In this document: positions 45,993-55,559 of the stretch, piece after piece | Layout: each line of letters opens with the position of its first letter | Position numbering within the stretch: the stretch's first letter is position 1 | Assembly (NCBI GenBank): GCA_035999765.1 | Contig: CP108521.1 | Coordinates: forward strand, 7,502,001 to 7,566,000 | DNA length: 64,000 nt | Source of the DNA: Streptomyces sp. NBC_01231 | GTDB lineage: Bacteria > Actinomycetota > Actinomycetes > Streptomycetales > Streptomycetaceae | Reading direction: 5' to 3' | Notes under the pieces: model-generated | Told to the model about the DNA's origin: nothing | Database searches by the model: none | Seen by the model: the letters and a program-made list of their open reading frames with translations, nothing else | Translations under genes and position numbers: made by a program

Positions 45993-46508
45993 ATGACCGT
46001 CGCCGTGGAAACCGGGCTCTGGCAGCTCGACCCGACCGCCACCACCGTCGCGCTGCGACACAAGACGATGTGGGGCCTGGTCACGGTCAAGGGCACCTTC
46101 GCCGGTGTCGCCGGCCGGGGCGAGGTGCGGCCCGACGGGTCGGCCGTCGGCACGCTCACCCTGGACGCCGCCTCCCTGGACACCAAGAACGCCAAGCGGG
46201 ACACCCATCTGCGCTCCGCCGACTTCTTCGACGTCGAGAACCACCCCGAGATGACCTTCGTGGTCCGCAGCGCCGAGCTCCGCGACGGCGACACGGTCCA
46301 GGTCGTCGGTCAACTGACCGTGCGCGGCGTCAGCAGGCCGCTGTCCCTCGGCGCGCGCCTCGTCGGAGCGGACGCCGAGACGCTCACCCTGGAGGCCGAA
46401 TTCCCCGTGGACCGCGAGCAGTTCGGCCTGGGCTGGAACCAGCTGGGCATGATCCGCGGCCTCACGACGGTCGCCGCCACGCTCCGCTTCACCCGGGCGG
46501 CAGCCTGA
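45993..46508 (+). CDS. YceI-family polyisoprenoid-binding protein
   Basis: A 171-residue YceI lipocalin-like beta-barrel. Typical motifs are GLWQLDPTATTVALRHKTM, the LDAASLDTKNAKRDTHLRS block and FFDVENHPEMTF. No signal peptide is seen, so it is the cytoplasmic type common in Streptomyces. It probably binds an isoprenoid quinone or fatty-acid-like ligand. The ATG at 45993 follows AGGGG; an in-frame GTG at 45966 is possible. The last 20 bp overlap the 3' end of the convergent membrane protein gene. Confidence 0.9.
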   Translation: MTVAVETGLWQLDPTATTVALRHKTMWGLVTVKGTFAGVAGRGEVRPDGSAVGTLTLDAASLDTKNAKRDTHLRSADFFDVENHPEMTFVVRSAELRDGDTVQVVGQLTVRGVSRPLSLGARLVGADAETLTLEAEFPVDREQFGLGWNQLGMIRGLTTVAATLRFTRAAA

Positions 46509-48216
46509 CATAGCTGCTCGACAGCGTCTGCGGTGAGGCCGTGAAGGCCCGCAGCCGGATCCGCGCGCCCGGCCGGGGCAGACCGTACGTCCCGGTGGGC
46601 GGCCGGAGTTCGTACGTCGCCGTCGCACGGGCAGGCAGCACGTCCGGCCCCCGTACGACCGTCCAGTACGGATCCATGCCCTGGCCCCCGGTGAGTGTGA
46701 AGTGCGGCCTGAGCGAGCCGTCGTCCGAGTTGGTGACCCGCAGGGTCAGCCGGGAGAGCGCGGTCGCCGAGGCCCGCCGCACCGACGTCACCCGCATCCG
46801 CAGCGGAGGCGACCCCGTCACCGCCAGCGCGGCGCTCGCCAGGGCGGGCAGAAGCAGCAGCACCGCCGCCGCGATCCGCGCCGGACGCCGATGCGGGCCG
46901 GACAGCGGGCGCGGGCGGGGCTGCCACGCACCGGCGAACTCCGCGGCGGGCGCGGTGACCGCCGCAGTCAGCCACAGCGGGGTCATCAACAGGTAGTAGC
47001 CGTCCTGCGAACGAGTCGCCAGATAGAAGGCGAGCCACGGCAGCACGGTCGCCGCCGGCCCCAGCCGCCGGACGAACAGCACGAACACCGCCAGCAGACC
47101 GCCGAGCAGCAGCACGCTCGCGTGCGCGTACCAGTCGAGCCGGTCGCCGCCGTCGGTCAGATACAGCGAGACGTCCACCAGTCCCTGCCCGTGCAGCACC
47201 GCGCCCTGCGTCAGCGGCAGCGCGACCCCGGTGAACCAGGCACCCGGCTCGCTCACCACGAAGTACGTGTTGATCAGCAGCCATACGGTGACGGCGATCC
47301 CGACGACCCGCAGCACCACCAGCGCCGCCGCCCGTGCCCCCAGCTCCCCGCGCCGCACGGCGTAGATCCCGGCCAGCAGGAACGGCGCGAGGAACCACGG
47401 CAGTTGCTGCGCCGCGCAGGCCGCCCCCAGACAGGCCGCCCGCGCCAGCCCGGCCGGACCGAGCCGGCCGCCCCGCCCGATCCGCGGCCAGCGCACCACC
47501 ACCGGCACCAGCAGGGCGAGCGCCAGAACCGCCGGATAGCCGAGCCGGCCGTACGTGGGAAGCATGCCGAAGCCGAGGCACACCATGGTCGCGCTCGACC
47601 GCCAGGGCCCGGGCAGCAGCCGCCACAGCAGCACCGCGCCGACGACCAGCGCACCCGTGGCCACAGCCGTCGCCGGAACGCCGCCGGGGCCCAGCCACAG
47701 CAGCGGCGCGGTCAGCAGCGGGGCCAGCGGGGGATAGCCGTACGTGTAGTCGTAGCCGCCCGTCACGGTCGGGGTGAGGGCGACCTGGTGGCCGAAGAGC
47801 CAGGGCCACGGGTGTCCGTAGACGGCGTGCCCGGCGACCAGCTCCCGGGCGGCCTGTGCGGTGAGGTCCGCCTCGTCGGAGCCGTGGTGGTTCATGACCC
47901 ACGTGCACAGGACCAGCGTCACGGCGGTCGCCAGCACCACCAGGTCCAGCCGCGCCAGCGCTCGCCGCCGGCGCACCACCAGCACCAGGACCCCGCACAC
48001 CAGGATCGAGGCGTAGCACACGGAGACCGCCACGGCCACGGGCAGCCGATGGGTCGCCGCCTGGGCCCACACCGACCGGGTCCCGATGAAGAGGCTGATG
48101 TCGGCCAGCAGGGTCAGGACGCGATGCCACTGCGCGGGCGGTTCCTCCGGGCCGACGGACACCGCCGACCGCGTCAGCCGGCCGGGCGCCGCCGGCTGCG
48201 TATCTGTCAGGAGCAC
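46489..48216 (-). CDS. Polytopic membrane protein, glycosyltransferase-like
   Basis: A 575-residue protein with about ten hydrophobic segments between residues 30 and 475 and a C-terminal beta-rich extracytoplasmic domain (about 480-575, VTNSDDGSLRPHFTLTGG). The first large loop has YDYTYGYPPLAPL, resembling GT-C fold mannosyltransferases (DUF2029-like) that use polyprenyl-phosphate sugars. It starts at a GTG with no Shine-Dalgarno; TAGCGT on the minus strand (48230-48225) ends 8 nt upstream, so the message may be leaderless. The 3' end overlaps yceI by 20 bp. Confidence 0.75.
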   Translation of the reverse strand: MLLTDTQPAAPGRLTRSAVSVGPEEPPAQWHRVLTLLADISLFIGTRSVWAQAATHRLPVAVAVSVCYASILVCGVLVLVVRRRRALARLDLVVLATAVTLVLCTWVMNHHGSDEADLTAQAARELVAGHAVYGHPWPWLFGHQVALTPTVTGGYDYTYGYPPLAPLLTAPLLWLGPGGVPATAVATGALVVGAVLLWRLLPGPWRSSATMVCLGFGMLPTYGRLGYPAVLALALLVPVVVRWPRIGRGGRLGPAGLARAACLGAACAAQQLPWFLAPFLLAGIYAVRRGELGARAAALVVLRVVGIAVTVWLLINTYFVVSEPGAWFTGVALPLTQGAVLHGQGLVDVSLYLTDGGDRLDWYAHASVLLLGGLLAVFVLFVRRLGPAATVLPWLAFYLATRSQDGYYLLMTPLWLTAAVTAPAAEFAGAWQPRPRPLSGPHRRPARIAAAVLLLLPALASAALAVTGSPPLRMRVTSVRRASATALSRLTLRVTNSDDGSLRPHFTLTGGQGMDPYWTVVRGPDVLPARATATYELRPPTGTYGLPRPGARIRLRAFTASPQTLSSSYVRLPPG

Positions 48217-48358
48217 GGCACCGGACGCTAATCGGGCCCGGTGAGCGCGGAGCCGACGGAGGTGAAGATTCCGGTGTGAGGGCGGTAAGAACCATCCGTA
48301 ACGGGCGAAAAGCCACCAAGAGGTTCTTCCGGTGAGACCCCCGCTCGGTCAGTTGCTC

Positions 48359-51300
48359 TCAGTAGACGTCCCGCACGTACCGCTTCGCCGCCGCCAGCTG
48401 TTTCACCCACGCCGACGCCTCGGCCTCGTCCAGCCCGCCGTGCGCGACCGCGATGTCCCGCAGGGCCCGGTCCACGTCCTTGGCCATACGGGAGGCGTCG
48501 CCGCAGACGTAGAAGTGGGCGCCGTCCTGGAGCCAGCGCCACAGCTCGGGGCCGTGTTCGCGCATCCTGTCCTGCACGTACACCTTGTTGCGCTGGTCAC
48601 GGGAGAACGCCGTGTCGAGGCGGGTCAGAGAGCCCTCGTCGAGCAGTTCCGTGAGCTCCCGCTCGTAGTAGAAGTCGGTGGCGCGGTGCTGTTCCCCGAA
48701 GAACAGCCAGTTGGGCGCCCGGTGGCCGAGCGCGCGCCGCTCCTGGAGGAAGCCGACGAACGGCGCGACCCCCGTGCCCGGGCCGACCATCACCATCGGC
48801 GTCGAGGCGTCGGCGGGCGGCCGGAAGTGCGGCGAACGCTGCACGAGCACCGGCACCTCGGTGTCCGCCTCGGCGTCGGCGAGGAAGGGCGAGCAGACCC
48901 CGCCGCGCGCCCGGCCGTGCAGGTTCTCGTAGCGCACCACGGACACCGTCAGCGAGACCAGCTGCGGGTCGACCAGCGGGCTGGACGATATGGAGTACAG
49001 GCGCGGCTGAAGCTTCTTCAGTACGTCCGCCCAGTCCTGCGCGCTCGCCCGCACCGGATGCTCGGCGAGCACGTCCACCGCCTGCCGGCCCCAACTCCAC
49101 TGCGCCAGACCGTCCTTGTTGTCGGGCCGCAGCAGCCTGCGCAACTCCCGGTCGTCGCGGACGCGTTCGGCGACGAAGCGGAGCAGGTCCGGGGTGATCC
49201 GGGTGATGTCGAGATGCCGGTGCAGGGCCTCGGTGACGGGGACCTCGCCGACTCCCTCCACCCGCACGGCTGTAGCGCCGTCCAGGCCCGTCACCGCCAG
49301 CCACTCCTCCACCAGCGCGGGCGAGTTGACCGGCCGCACACTGAGCGCGTCCCCCGTCTCGTACGTCAGCGGGGACCCGCTCGTGTCGAAGGTGAACCGC
49401 CTGACCTCCTTGCCCGCGCCGGCCCGGCTGAGCAGCCGGTTGCCGACCAGGCGGGCGGTGGTGGGCGCGGGCTTCGCGGCACGGGCGGTCTTGGGGGCGG
49501 TCTGCGTGACTGGCTGCGTGGCGGTCTTGGTGGCGGGCTCGGCCGTCTCCGTCCCGGGGTCCAGCGCCGTGAGCACCTGGTCCAGCCAGACGCCCGCGGA
49601 GGACTCGTAGTCGGGTTCGCAGTCCGTGCGCGGCGCGAGCCGTACCGCGCCCAGCTCGTCCAGCCGTGCGTCGAGCCGGCGCCCGTGCCCGCAGAAGTCG
49701 TCGTACGAGGAGTCGCCGAAGGCCAGGACCGCGTACCGGACGCCGTCCAGGCGCGGGGCCTGCTGCCCGGCCAGCGTCTCCCAGAAGCCGCAGCCGTTGT
49801 CGGGCGCGTCGCCGTCGCCGAACGTGCTGGTGATCAGCAGCAGATCGGCGCCGGAGGGAAGGGCGCCGGGGTCGGAGTCGTCCATGCCGACGAGCGTGGC
49901 CGTGTGTCCCCCGGAGGACAGCCGGTCGGCGACGGCCCCCGCGAACTCCTCGGCGTTACCGGTCTGCGAGGCCCACAGGATGACGACCTCACGGCCCAAC
50001 GCCTCGCCGGACGAGGCCGGTTGGGCCGAAGTCCGCGAGTACATGCCGGCCAGCACGCCGTTCACCCACAGCGCGTGCTCGGCGGTGAAGGGCGCGTCCG
50101 GCGGAAGCACGGGGACACCGGGGGCGCCGGAGTCGATGCCGCCGAGGAAGCCGGTGAGATAGAGCCGCTCCTGCGCCGTGAGGACGGGCGGCGGAGTCGG
50201 GTCGAGTCCGAAGGGGTTCGACCCCGGGGTGACGGCGGTCGGGGTGACGGCGGTCGGAGCGCCGACCGGAGTGTCGACCGCGGGGGCGATCACCCCCGCG
50301 GGCCGCACCGGCGAGGCCACCTTCGCCAGCGACACCGCGCACACCTTGAACTCCGGCTGGAACGACACCGGATCCACCGCGTCACTCGTCACCGCGTTGA
50401 CGCTCAGATACTCCCCGAACAGGTCGTTCCAGTGGAACGGCGCGAAACAGGCCCCCGGCCGCACCCGGTCGGTGACCACCGCGGGCAGTACGGCCCGGCC
50501 CCGCCGCGAGGCGACCTCCACCCGGTCGTCGTCCGTGATCCCGAGCGCAGCCGCGTCCTCGGGATGCAGCTCCACGAACGGCCCGCCGTTCAGCTTGTTG
50601 AGCTTGGCGACCTTCCCGGTCTTCGTCAGCGTGTGCCACTGGTGCTGCACCCGCCCGGTGTTCAGCAGGAAGGGGAAGTCGTCGTCCGGCAGCTCGGCGG
50701 GCGGCAGATGCGGGCGCGCGTGGAAGACGGCGCGCCCGTCGGCCGTCGGGAACCGCAGCTCGCCCTCGCCGGACACGTACCGGATCGGATTGCGCTCCGG
50801 CCCGTCCTCCGAAGCGGCCGGCCACTGCACGGGCGTCGACCGCAGCCGCTCGTACGTCGCCCCGCGCAGGTCCCAGCCCGTGACGGGGTTGAAGAAGCGC
50901 CGGATCTCCTCGAAGACCTGCTCGGCACTGTCGTACGAGAAGCCCTTCTCGTACCCCATCTCCCGCGCGACCGCCGCGATGATCCGCCAGTCCGCCATCG
51001 CCTCCCCGGGCGGGTCGGACGCGGCCCGGGTCAGCGTGAGGTTGCGCTCGCTGTTGACGTAGACCCCTTCGGCCTCCGTCCACATCGCGCCCGGCAGGAC
51101 GACGTCGGCGTACGCGTTCGTCTCGGTGTCCCCGAAGACGTCCTGGGTGACGACGAACTCGGCGGCCTCCAGGCCCTCGATGACGGTACGGCGGTTGGCG
51201 ACCGAGGCGACCGGGTTGGTGCAGATGATCCAGCAGGCCTTGATCTCTCCCTCGGCCATCTTCTGGAACATCTCGACGGTGCCCTTGCCGACCCCGTCCC

Positions 51301-52474
51301 CCCGCAGGGTGCCCGGCGGCAGCTCCCAGACGTCCTCGGTGAACGTCCGCTCCTCCTCGACCAGCACCGACCGCTGCCCGGGCAGCCCCGGCCCCATGTA
51401 GCCCATCTCGCGTCCGCCCATCGCGTTGGGCTGGCCGGTCAGGGAGAACGGCCCGCTGCCCGGACGGCAGATCGCTCCCGTCGCGAGATGCAGGTTGACC
51501 AGGGCGTTCGTGTTCCAGGTGCCGTGCGTGGACTGGTTGAGCCCCATGGTCCAGCAGCTCATCCACTCGCCCGCCTCGCCGATCAGCCGGGCGGCCGCAC
51601 GCAGGTCGTCCTCGGCGACACCGGTGAGCTCCGCGACGGCGGCGGGCGGGTAGTCGGCCAGGAACTCCCCCATCGCCTCCCAGCCCGTGGTGTGCGCGGC
51701 GACGAACTCGGGGTCGGTGTGCCCGTTCTCGACCAGCAGGTGCAGCAGCCCATTCAAGAGGGCGAGGTCGGTCCCCGGCTCGACCTGGAGGAACAGGTCG
51801 GCCTTCGCGGCCGTGGCGGTACGCCGCGGATCGACGACGATGAGCTTCGCCCCCGCCTTGACCCGCTCCATCATCCGCAGGAAGAGGATCGGATGGCAGT
51901 CGGCCATGTTCGAACCGATGACGAAGAAGACATCCGCCCGGTCGAAGTCCTCGTACGAACCGGGCGGCCCGTCGGCACCGAGCGACAGCTTGTAACCGGC
52001 CCCCGCGCTGGCCATGCACAACCGCGAGTTGGACTCGATCTGGTTGGTCCGTACGAACCCCTTGGCCAGCTTGTTCGCCAGGTACTGCGCCTCCAGGCTC
52101 AGCTGCCCGGAGACATAGAACGCGACCGCGTCCGGCCCGTGCTCATCGATGATCGCGCGCAGTCGTCGCGCGGTGTCGGAGATCGCGTCGGCCGCGGGCA
52201 CCGGCACCGGCTCCTCGCCCCGGTCGTCCCGCACCAGAGCGCTGGTCAGCCGGCCCGGCGCGGCGAGCATCTCGGCCGTCGTCGCGCCCTTCGTGCACAG
52301 CCGGCCCGCGTTCGCCGGGTGCTCCTTGTCCCCGGACGCCTTCAGGACCGTACGCCTGCCGTCCGGCCCCATGCCGACGTCGAGTACCAGGCCGCAGCCC
52401 ACACCGCAGTACGAGCAGACGGTCCGCACCTGCCGTGTCTGCTGCGGCTGCTTCCTCTGCGGGGGCGTCGTCAT
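48359..52474 (-). CDS. Assimilatory nitrate reductase fused to flavoreductase (NasA-CysJ type)
   Basis: A 1371-residue fusion. Residues 1-750 are a molybdopterin oxidoreductase: [4Fe-4S] cysteines 20, 23, 27 and 60, then the bis-MGD domain, as in assimilatory nitrate reductases. Residues about 845-990 are a flavodoxin domain ([29 protein letters not shown]). After a Thr/Ala/Pro linker, residues about 1020-1371 form a ferredoxin-NADP reductase-like FAD/NADPH module ([33 protein letters not shown]). The protein can thus draw electrons from NADPH to reduce nitrate. The same fusion is known in other Streptomyces. A GlnR-like box lies just upstream. Confidence 0.93.
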   Translation of the reverse strand: MTTPPQRKQPQQTRQVRTVCSYCGVGCGLVLDVGMGPDGRRTVLKASGDKEHPANAGRLCTKGATTAEMLAAPGRLTSALVRDDRGEEPVPVPAADAISDTARRLRAIIDEHGPDAVAFYVSGQLSLEAQYLANKLAKGFVRTNQIESNSRLCMASAGAGYKLSLGADGPPGSYEDFDRADVFFVIGSNMADCHPILFLRMMERVKAGAKLIVVDPRRTATAAKADLFLQVEPGTDLALLNGLLHLLVENGHTDPEFVAAHTTGWEAMGEFLADYPPAAVAELTGVAEDDLRAAARLIGEAGEWMSCWTMGLNQSTHGTWNTNALVNLHLATGAICRPGSGPFSLTGQPNAMGGREMGYMGPGLPGQRSVLVEEERTFTEDVWELPPGTLRGDGVGKGTVEMFQKMAEGEIKACWIICTNPVASVANRRTVIEGLEAAEFVVTQDVFGDTETNAYADVVLPGAMWTEAEGVYVNSERNLTLTRAASDPPGEAMADWRIIAAVAREMGYEKGFSYDSAEQVFEEIRRFFNPVTGWDLRGATYERLRSTPVQWPAASEDGPERNPIRYVSGEGELRFPTADGRAVFHARPHLPPAELPDDDFPFLLNTGRVQHQWHTLTKTGKVAKLNKLNGGPFVELHPEDAAALGITDDDRVEVASRRGRAVLPAVVTDRVRPGACFAPFHWNDLFGEYLSVNAVTSDAVDPVSFQPEFKVCAVSLAKVASPVRPAGVIAPAVDTPVGAPTAVTPTAVTPGSNPFGLDPTPPPVLTAQERLYLTGFLGGIDSGAPGVPVLPPDAPFTAEHALWVNGVLAGMYSRTSAQPASSGEALGREVVILWASQTGNAEEFAGAVADRLSSGGHTATLVGMDDSDPGALPSGADLLLITSTFGDGDAPDNGCGFWETLAGQQAPRLDGVRYAVLAFGDSSYDDFCGHGRRLDARLDELGAVRLAPRTDCEPDYESSAGVWLDQVLTALDPGTETAEPATKTATQPVTQTAPKTARAAKPAPTTARLVGNRLLSRAGAGKEVRRFTFDTSGSPLTYETGDALSVRPVNSPALVEEWLAVTGLDGATAVRVEGVGEVPVTEALHRHLDITRITPDLLRFVAERVRDDRELRRLLRPDNKDGLAQWSWGRQAVDVLAEHPVRASAQDWADVLKKLQPRLYSISSSPLVDPQLVSLTVSVVRYENLHGRARGGVCSPFLADAEADTEVPVLVQRSPHFRPPADASTPMVMVGPGTGVAPFVGFLQERRALGHRAPNWLFFGEQHRATDFYYERELTELLDEGSLTRLDTAFSRDQRNKVYVQDRMREHGPELWRWLQDGAHFYVCGDASRMAKDVDRALRDIAVAHGGLDEAEASAWVKQLAAAKRYVRDVY

Positions 52475-52497
52475 ACCGTCGACGGTACGAATTGCCC

Positions 52498-52513
52498 GTT
52501 ACGCCTGTGTGAC
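52498..52513 (-). promoter_or_regulatory. Putative GlnR box upstream of the nitrate reductase
   Basis: On the minus strand GTCAC-N6-GTAAC matches the GlnR half-site pattern gTnAC-n6-GaAAC. It lies 24-39 bp upstream of the start codon. GlnR control of nitrate assimilation is established in streptomycetes. Confidence 0.55.
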
Positions 52514-52673
52514 ACGGCTTGATCTTGAGGAGTTACGCCCGCTGCACAGCCGTCCCCCGGCCGGTGTGAGGTGCACCGGAGTCGCGGAGCGTGTCGCATT
52601 GGGCCGAACGGGTGACCATGCGTAAGAATTGGCCGATGCAGACAGCAGTGCGAGCCAAGGACGGAGCATGCCG

Positions 52674-53063
52674 GTGAACAGCCACGATGTCACCGACGAA
52701 CAGTGGGAGGGGCTCGCCCAGGTCGTGCCGCTACGGGGCCGGGACGCCTGGCCGTCCTCGGTCGGCCACCGGTCCATGCCGGAGGCCGAGACGGAGCTGC
52801 GGCGCCGCTTCGTCGTGCTGCGCGTCATGGTGTTCGCGGACGCGCGCGAGGTCGCCGAGACGCTGATGGCGGGCATACCCGTGCTGCTCGACCTGACCAA
52901 CGCCGAGACCGAGGTCGCCAAGCGGGTCCTGGACTTCAGCACCGGCGTCGTCTTCGGACTGGCGAGCAGTATGCACCGCGTCGACCGGAACGTGTTCCTC
53001 CTCACGCCGGCCGGCACCGAGGTGACCGGGCTGATGGAGCAGACGGGGGTCCCCGGCGTGTGA
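52674..53063 (+). CDS. SepF-like protein
   Basis: A 129-residue cytoplasmic protein with the DUF552/SepF core (RFVVLRVMVFADAREVAETL, GIPVLLDLTNAE, FSTGVVFGLASSMHRVDRNV, FLLTPAG). It lacks the N-terminal membrane-binding helix of true SepF and resembles the SepF-like paralogues (SflA/SflB group) that tune FtsZ-ring placement and polar growth in Streptomyces. The GTG at 52674 has GGAG 7 nt upstream; the ATG at 52668 is too close to that site. It is divergent from the nitrate reductase. Confidence 0.82.
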   Translation: MNSHDVTDEQWEGLAQVVPLRGRDAWPSSVGHRSMPEAETELRRRFVVLRVMVFADAREVAETLMAGIPVLLDLTNAETEVAKRVLDFSTGVVFGLASSMHRVDRNVFLLTPAGTEVTGLMEQTGVPGV

Positions 53064-53164
53064 GAGGTGCCGGGCGCCCGGCGTCAGGGGCGCGGGTCGT
53101 CCGTTCGTAGGAAGGTCCTTCGGGCAAAACGGTTCGCCCGACCGCGGAGCCCTACGGTCCGGAC

Positions 53165-54352
53165 ATGACCGTGCCCCCCGCGCTGCTCCCGGACGCCTCG
53201 TCGCCCCCGGCCTCACCCGACCACGACGCGGACCTTCCGGAGCGCCCGCGCGTCACCGAACTGCGGCTGTCCGCCTTCGCCGCACACCGTCACGCCCGCC
53301 TCCCGCTCGGCCCGCTCACCCTGTTCACCGGGCCCAGCGGCTGCGGCAAGACCAGCGCGCTACGGGCGTACGAGGCGCTCGCCGGACTCGGGGGCGGCAT
53401 CCCCCTCCCCGAGGTCTTCCCGGATCCGCTCGCCTGTGTTCCCGAACGGGCCCGGCCCGACGCCCAGCGCCGCCGCGGCTTCCGCATCGGCTGCACGACC
53501 GACGGTCCCGAGGGGCCCATCCGGCTCGATGTCGCCGTCCAGGCCGAGCCCGCGCTGCGCATCGTGGGGGAGCGGCTGAGCGCGGCGGGCGGCCAGGTCC
53601 TGCTGGAGACCGCCCTGCGCGATCCGAGCCGCCGCCAGGTGCAGGCGGCCTGGCACACGGCGGGCCAGTCGCCGGTCACCCGCGCCCCGCTGCCCGACGA
53701 CCGGCTCGGCACCGCCCTGCTCCCACTGCGCGTGGCCGGCAAGACCGACGGGCAGCGCCGGGTGCTCGCCGCCGCCGAACAGACGGTGGTCGCCCTGCGC
53801 TCGGTCTTCGCCTGCGAACCCCGTCCCGGCCGGATGCGCGTCCCCGTCCCCCTCGGCTCCGGACGGCTGCTCGGCGGCTGCGCGAACCTCGCCGACGTGC
53901 TGTGGCGCACCCGCGCCGAGTGCGCCCAACGGCACGCGCAGTTCGTCACCGCGGTGCGCGCCGGATGCGCCGGCCCCGTCGCCGACGTGCTCGCCGAACC
54001 GCTCGCCGACGGGACGGTCCAGGCGCTGCTCGACCGGGGCGACGGCACCCGCACGGACTGCGGGCGGCTGGGCGACGGGGAGTTGAGGTACCTCGCGCTG
54101 GCGCTGGTGCTGTTCACCGGGCCCGGCGTACTGGAGGTGGACCCCGTCGGCGAGGTGCCGGTGGCCATGCAGGCGCTGACCGTGCTCGCCGACCACCTCG
54201 ACCGGGGCCTGGACCCCCGGCAGCGGACCGAACTGCTGCGGCTCGCGGCCCGGATGTGCGACCGAGGGCACATCCGGCTCGTCGGCGCGGTGAGCGACGT
54301 GTCGTGGGCGGTCGGGGTGGACGGTGTGACGGTGGTACACCTGAAGCCGTGA
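53165..54352 (+). CDS. AAA/ABC-type ATPase (RecF/SMC-like)
   Basis: A 395-residue ATPase. After a Pro-rich start, RLSAFAAHRHARLPLGPLTL leads to the Walker A GPSGCGKTSALRAYEAL, the layout of RecF/OLD-like ATPases. A Q/C-rich middle contains CANLADVLWRTR. The signature-like LGDGELRYLALALVLF and Walker B GVLEVDPVGEVPVAM follow near residues 300-330, and VSDVSW near the end. The GTGA overlap with the downstream nucleotide pyrophosphohydrolase gene shows that the two proteins are made together. The partner process is unknown. Confidence 0.75.
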   Translation: MTVPPALLPDASSPPASPDHDADLPERPRVTELRLSAFAAHRHARLPLGPLTLFTGPSGCGKTSALRAYEALAGLGGGIPLPEVFPDPLACVPERARPDAQRRRGFRIGCTTDGPEGPIRLDVAVQAEPALRIVGERLSAAGGQVLLETALRDPSRRQVQAAWHTAGQSPVTRAPLPDDRLGTALLPLRVAGKTDGQRRVLAAAEQTVVALRSVFACEPRPGRMRVPVPLGSGRLLGGCANLADVLWRTRAECAQRHAQFVTAVRAGCAGPVADVLAEPLADGTVQALLDRGDGTRTDCGRLGDGELRYLALALVLFTGPGVLEVDPVGEVPVAMQALTVLADHLDRGLDPRQRTELLRLAARMCDRGHIRLVGAVSDVSWAVGVDGVTVVHLKP

Positions 54353-54675
54353 CAGAACCCCTTGACGTGGCGAAACTGCAGCGCAGGCTGGCCGAGTTCG
54401 CGGCGGCGCGCGACTGGCAGCCGTACCACACGCCCAAGAACCTCGTCGCGGCGCTGAGCGTGGAGGCCTCCGAACTGGTCGAGATCTTCCAGTGGTTGAC
54501 GCCCGAGGAGTCGACGCGCGTCATGGCCGACCCCGACACCGCGCACCGCGTCAAGGACGAGGTCGCCGACGTGCTCGCGTATCTGCTCCAGCTGTGCGAG
54601 GTGCTCGGCATCGACCCGCTGGCGGCGCTGGACGCGAAGATCGACCGCAACGAGCGGAGGTTTCCGGCGCCGTAG
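54349..54675 (+). CDS. MazG-like nucleotide pyrophosphohydrolase (dCTPase type)
   Basis: A 108-residue all-alpha NTP pyrophosphohydrolase of the RS21-C6/DCTPP1 type. It shows FAAARDWQPYHTPKNLVAAL, the metal-binding EASELVEIFQW and the second acidic helix VKDEVADVLAYLLQLCE. It converts (d)NTPs, often modified or excess dCTP, to the monophosphate plus pyrophosphate. The GTG start overlaps the ATPase stop by 4 bp. The tail is followed at once by a 20-bp tandem repeat. Confidence 0.88.
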   Translation: MTEPLDVAKLQRRLAEFAAARDWQPYHTPKNLVAALSVEASELVEIFQWLTPEESTRVMADPDTAHRVKDEVADVLAYLLQLCEVLGIDPLAALDAKIDRNERRFPAP

Positions 54676-54677
54676 CC

Positions 54678-54796
54678 GACCGCCCTGCGCCGGAGTCGAC
54701 CGCCCTGCGCCGGAGGCGATCGCCCCGCGTCGTGTCCGACCGCCTCGCGTTGTAGCCGATCGCCCCGCGTCGAGGCCGACCGCCCTCACCGGGAGC
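54678..54796 (+). repeat. Six tandem ~20-bp repeats after the dCTPase gene
   Basis: Units of the type GACCGCCCTGCGCCGGAGTC start at 54678, 54698, 54718, 54738, 54758 and 54778 (the last is 19 bp). Copies alternate GACC/GATC starts. The remaining gap to 54967 holds no gene; the 54800-54910 part is AT-richer and likely contains the promoter of the next gene. Confidence 0.85.
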
Positions 54797-54967
54797 GATC
54801 AACTCCGTTATTACTCTCCGAAGTCAAAAACCCGCCTGAGACCGTTTCGTTGTCCGAAGATTTCCACCTTCCTCTGGTTTTCCGTCTCAAGCGCACTCAC
54901 TCTGGGTAGTGAACAGGTGAGTTCGGGCGGACGTGCCGACGGCGCGTCGGACAGACGGGGGCAACGC

Positions 54968-55429
54968 ATGGATGCGATGCGGCTCATAGGGATGAGCAGG
55001 CGTGCCCTGGCGGGGGGCGGTGACCCGCCTCGGATCATGGCGGAGGTGTGGCAGGCACAGGCCCTGGCCCAGGCGATAGGAAGCCGCCTCGCGGTCACGG
55101 GCCCGCCCGAATTACGGGGCGAGGCACTGGGGTTGACCGAACTGGCGGGCAGAGGATGCGGGGTTCTGGACCGCCCGGACATCGACACCGAGGCGATGCT
55201 GGCGGCCCGCCTCACCGAACTGGGCGACGCCCGGCAGGCCCTCACCTCCCTGGGCGGCCTCCTCGGCGAGGTGGGCATAGCCCTGGTCGGCCTCGCCTCC
55301 GCGGCGGACGACGAGGGCACGTACTGGCAGTGCATGGAGGCGATCGACGCGGCTGACGAGTCGAGGGACAGAGTGCGGGAGATGCTCCGCAGACTGACGG
55401 ACAGAGATGAGGCGCTACCGGCGTCGTGA
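54968..55429 (+). CDS. DUF6099-like hypothetical protein
   Basis: A 153-residue alpha-helical protein starting MDAMRLIGMSRRALAGGGDP and containing EVWQAQALAQAIGSRLAVTG. It matches a small Streptomyces-restricted family of unknown function (DUF6099). No signal peptide or membrane segment. It stands alone, with a GGGGG-type ribosome site. Confidence 0.7.
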   Translation: MDAMRLIGMSRRALAGGGDPPRIMAEVWQAQALAQAIGSRLAVTGPPELRGEALGLTELAGRGCGVLDRPDIDTEAMLAARLTELGDARQALTSLGGLLGEVGIALVGLASAADDEGTYWQCMEAIDAADESRDRVREMLRRLTDRDEALPAS

Positions 55430-55559
55430 GCGCCGGCCGGGACCTGTCCTGCCTGTCCTGGCCGCGGGCGCCCCGCCGTCCGACTGCGGCAGCCACCGGG
55501 ACGAGGCGGCCGGGGGGACCGCCGCGGTCGGTCGTCCCCGCGGCGTGCAGGATGGGGGC

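Noticed and set aside
48332..52522. 1396-codon plus-strand frame opposite the nitrate reductase
   Set aside because: Pure shadow of the reductase gene; composition is Arg/Gly/Val/Leu-biased with no motifs.
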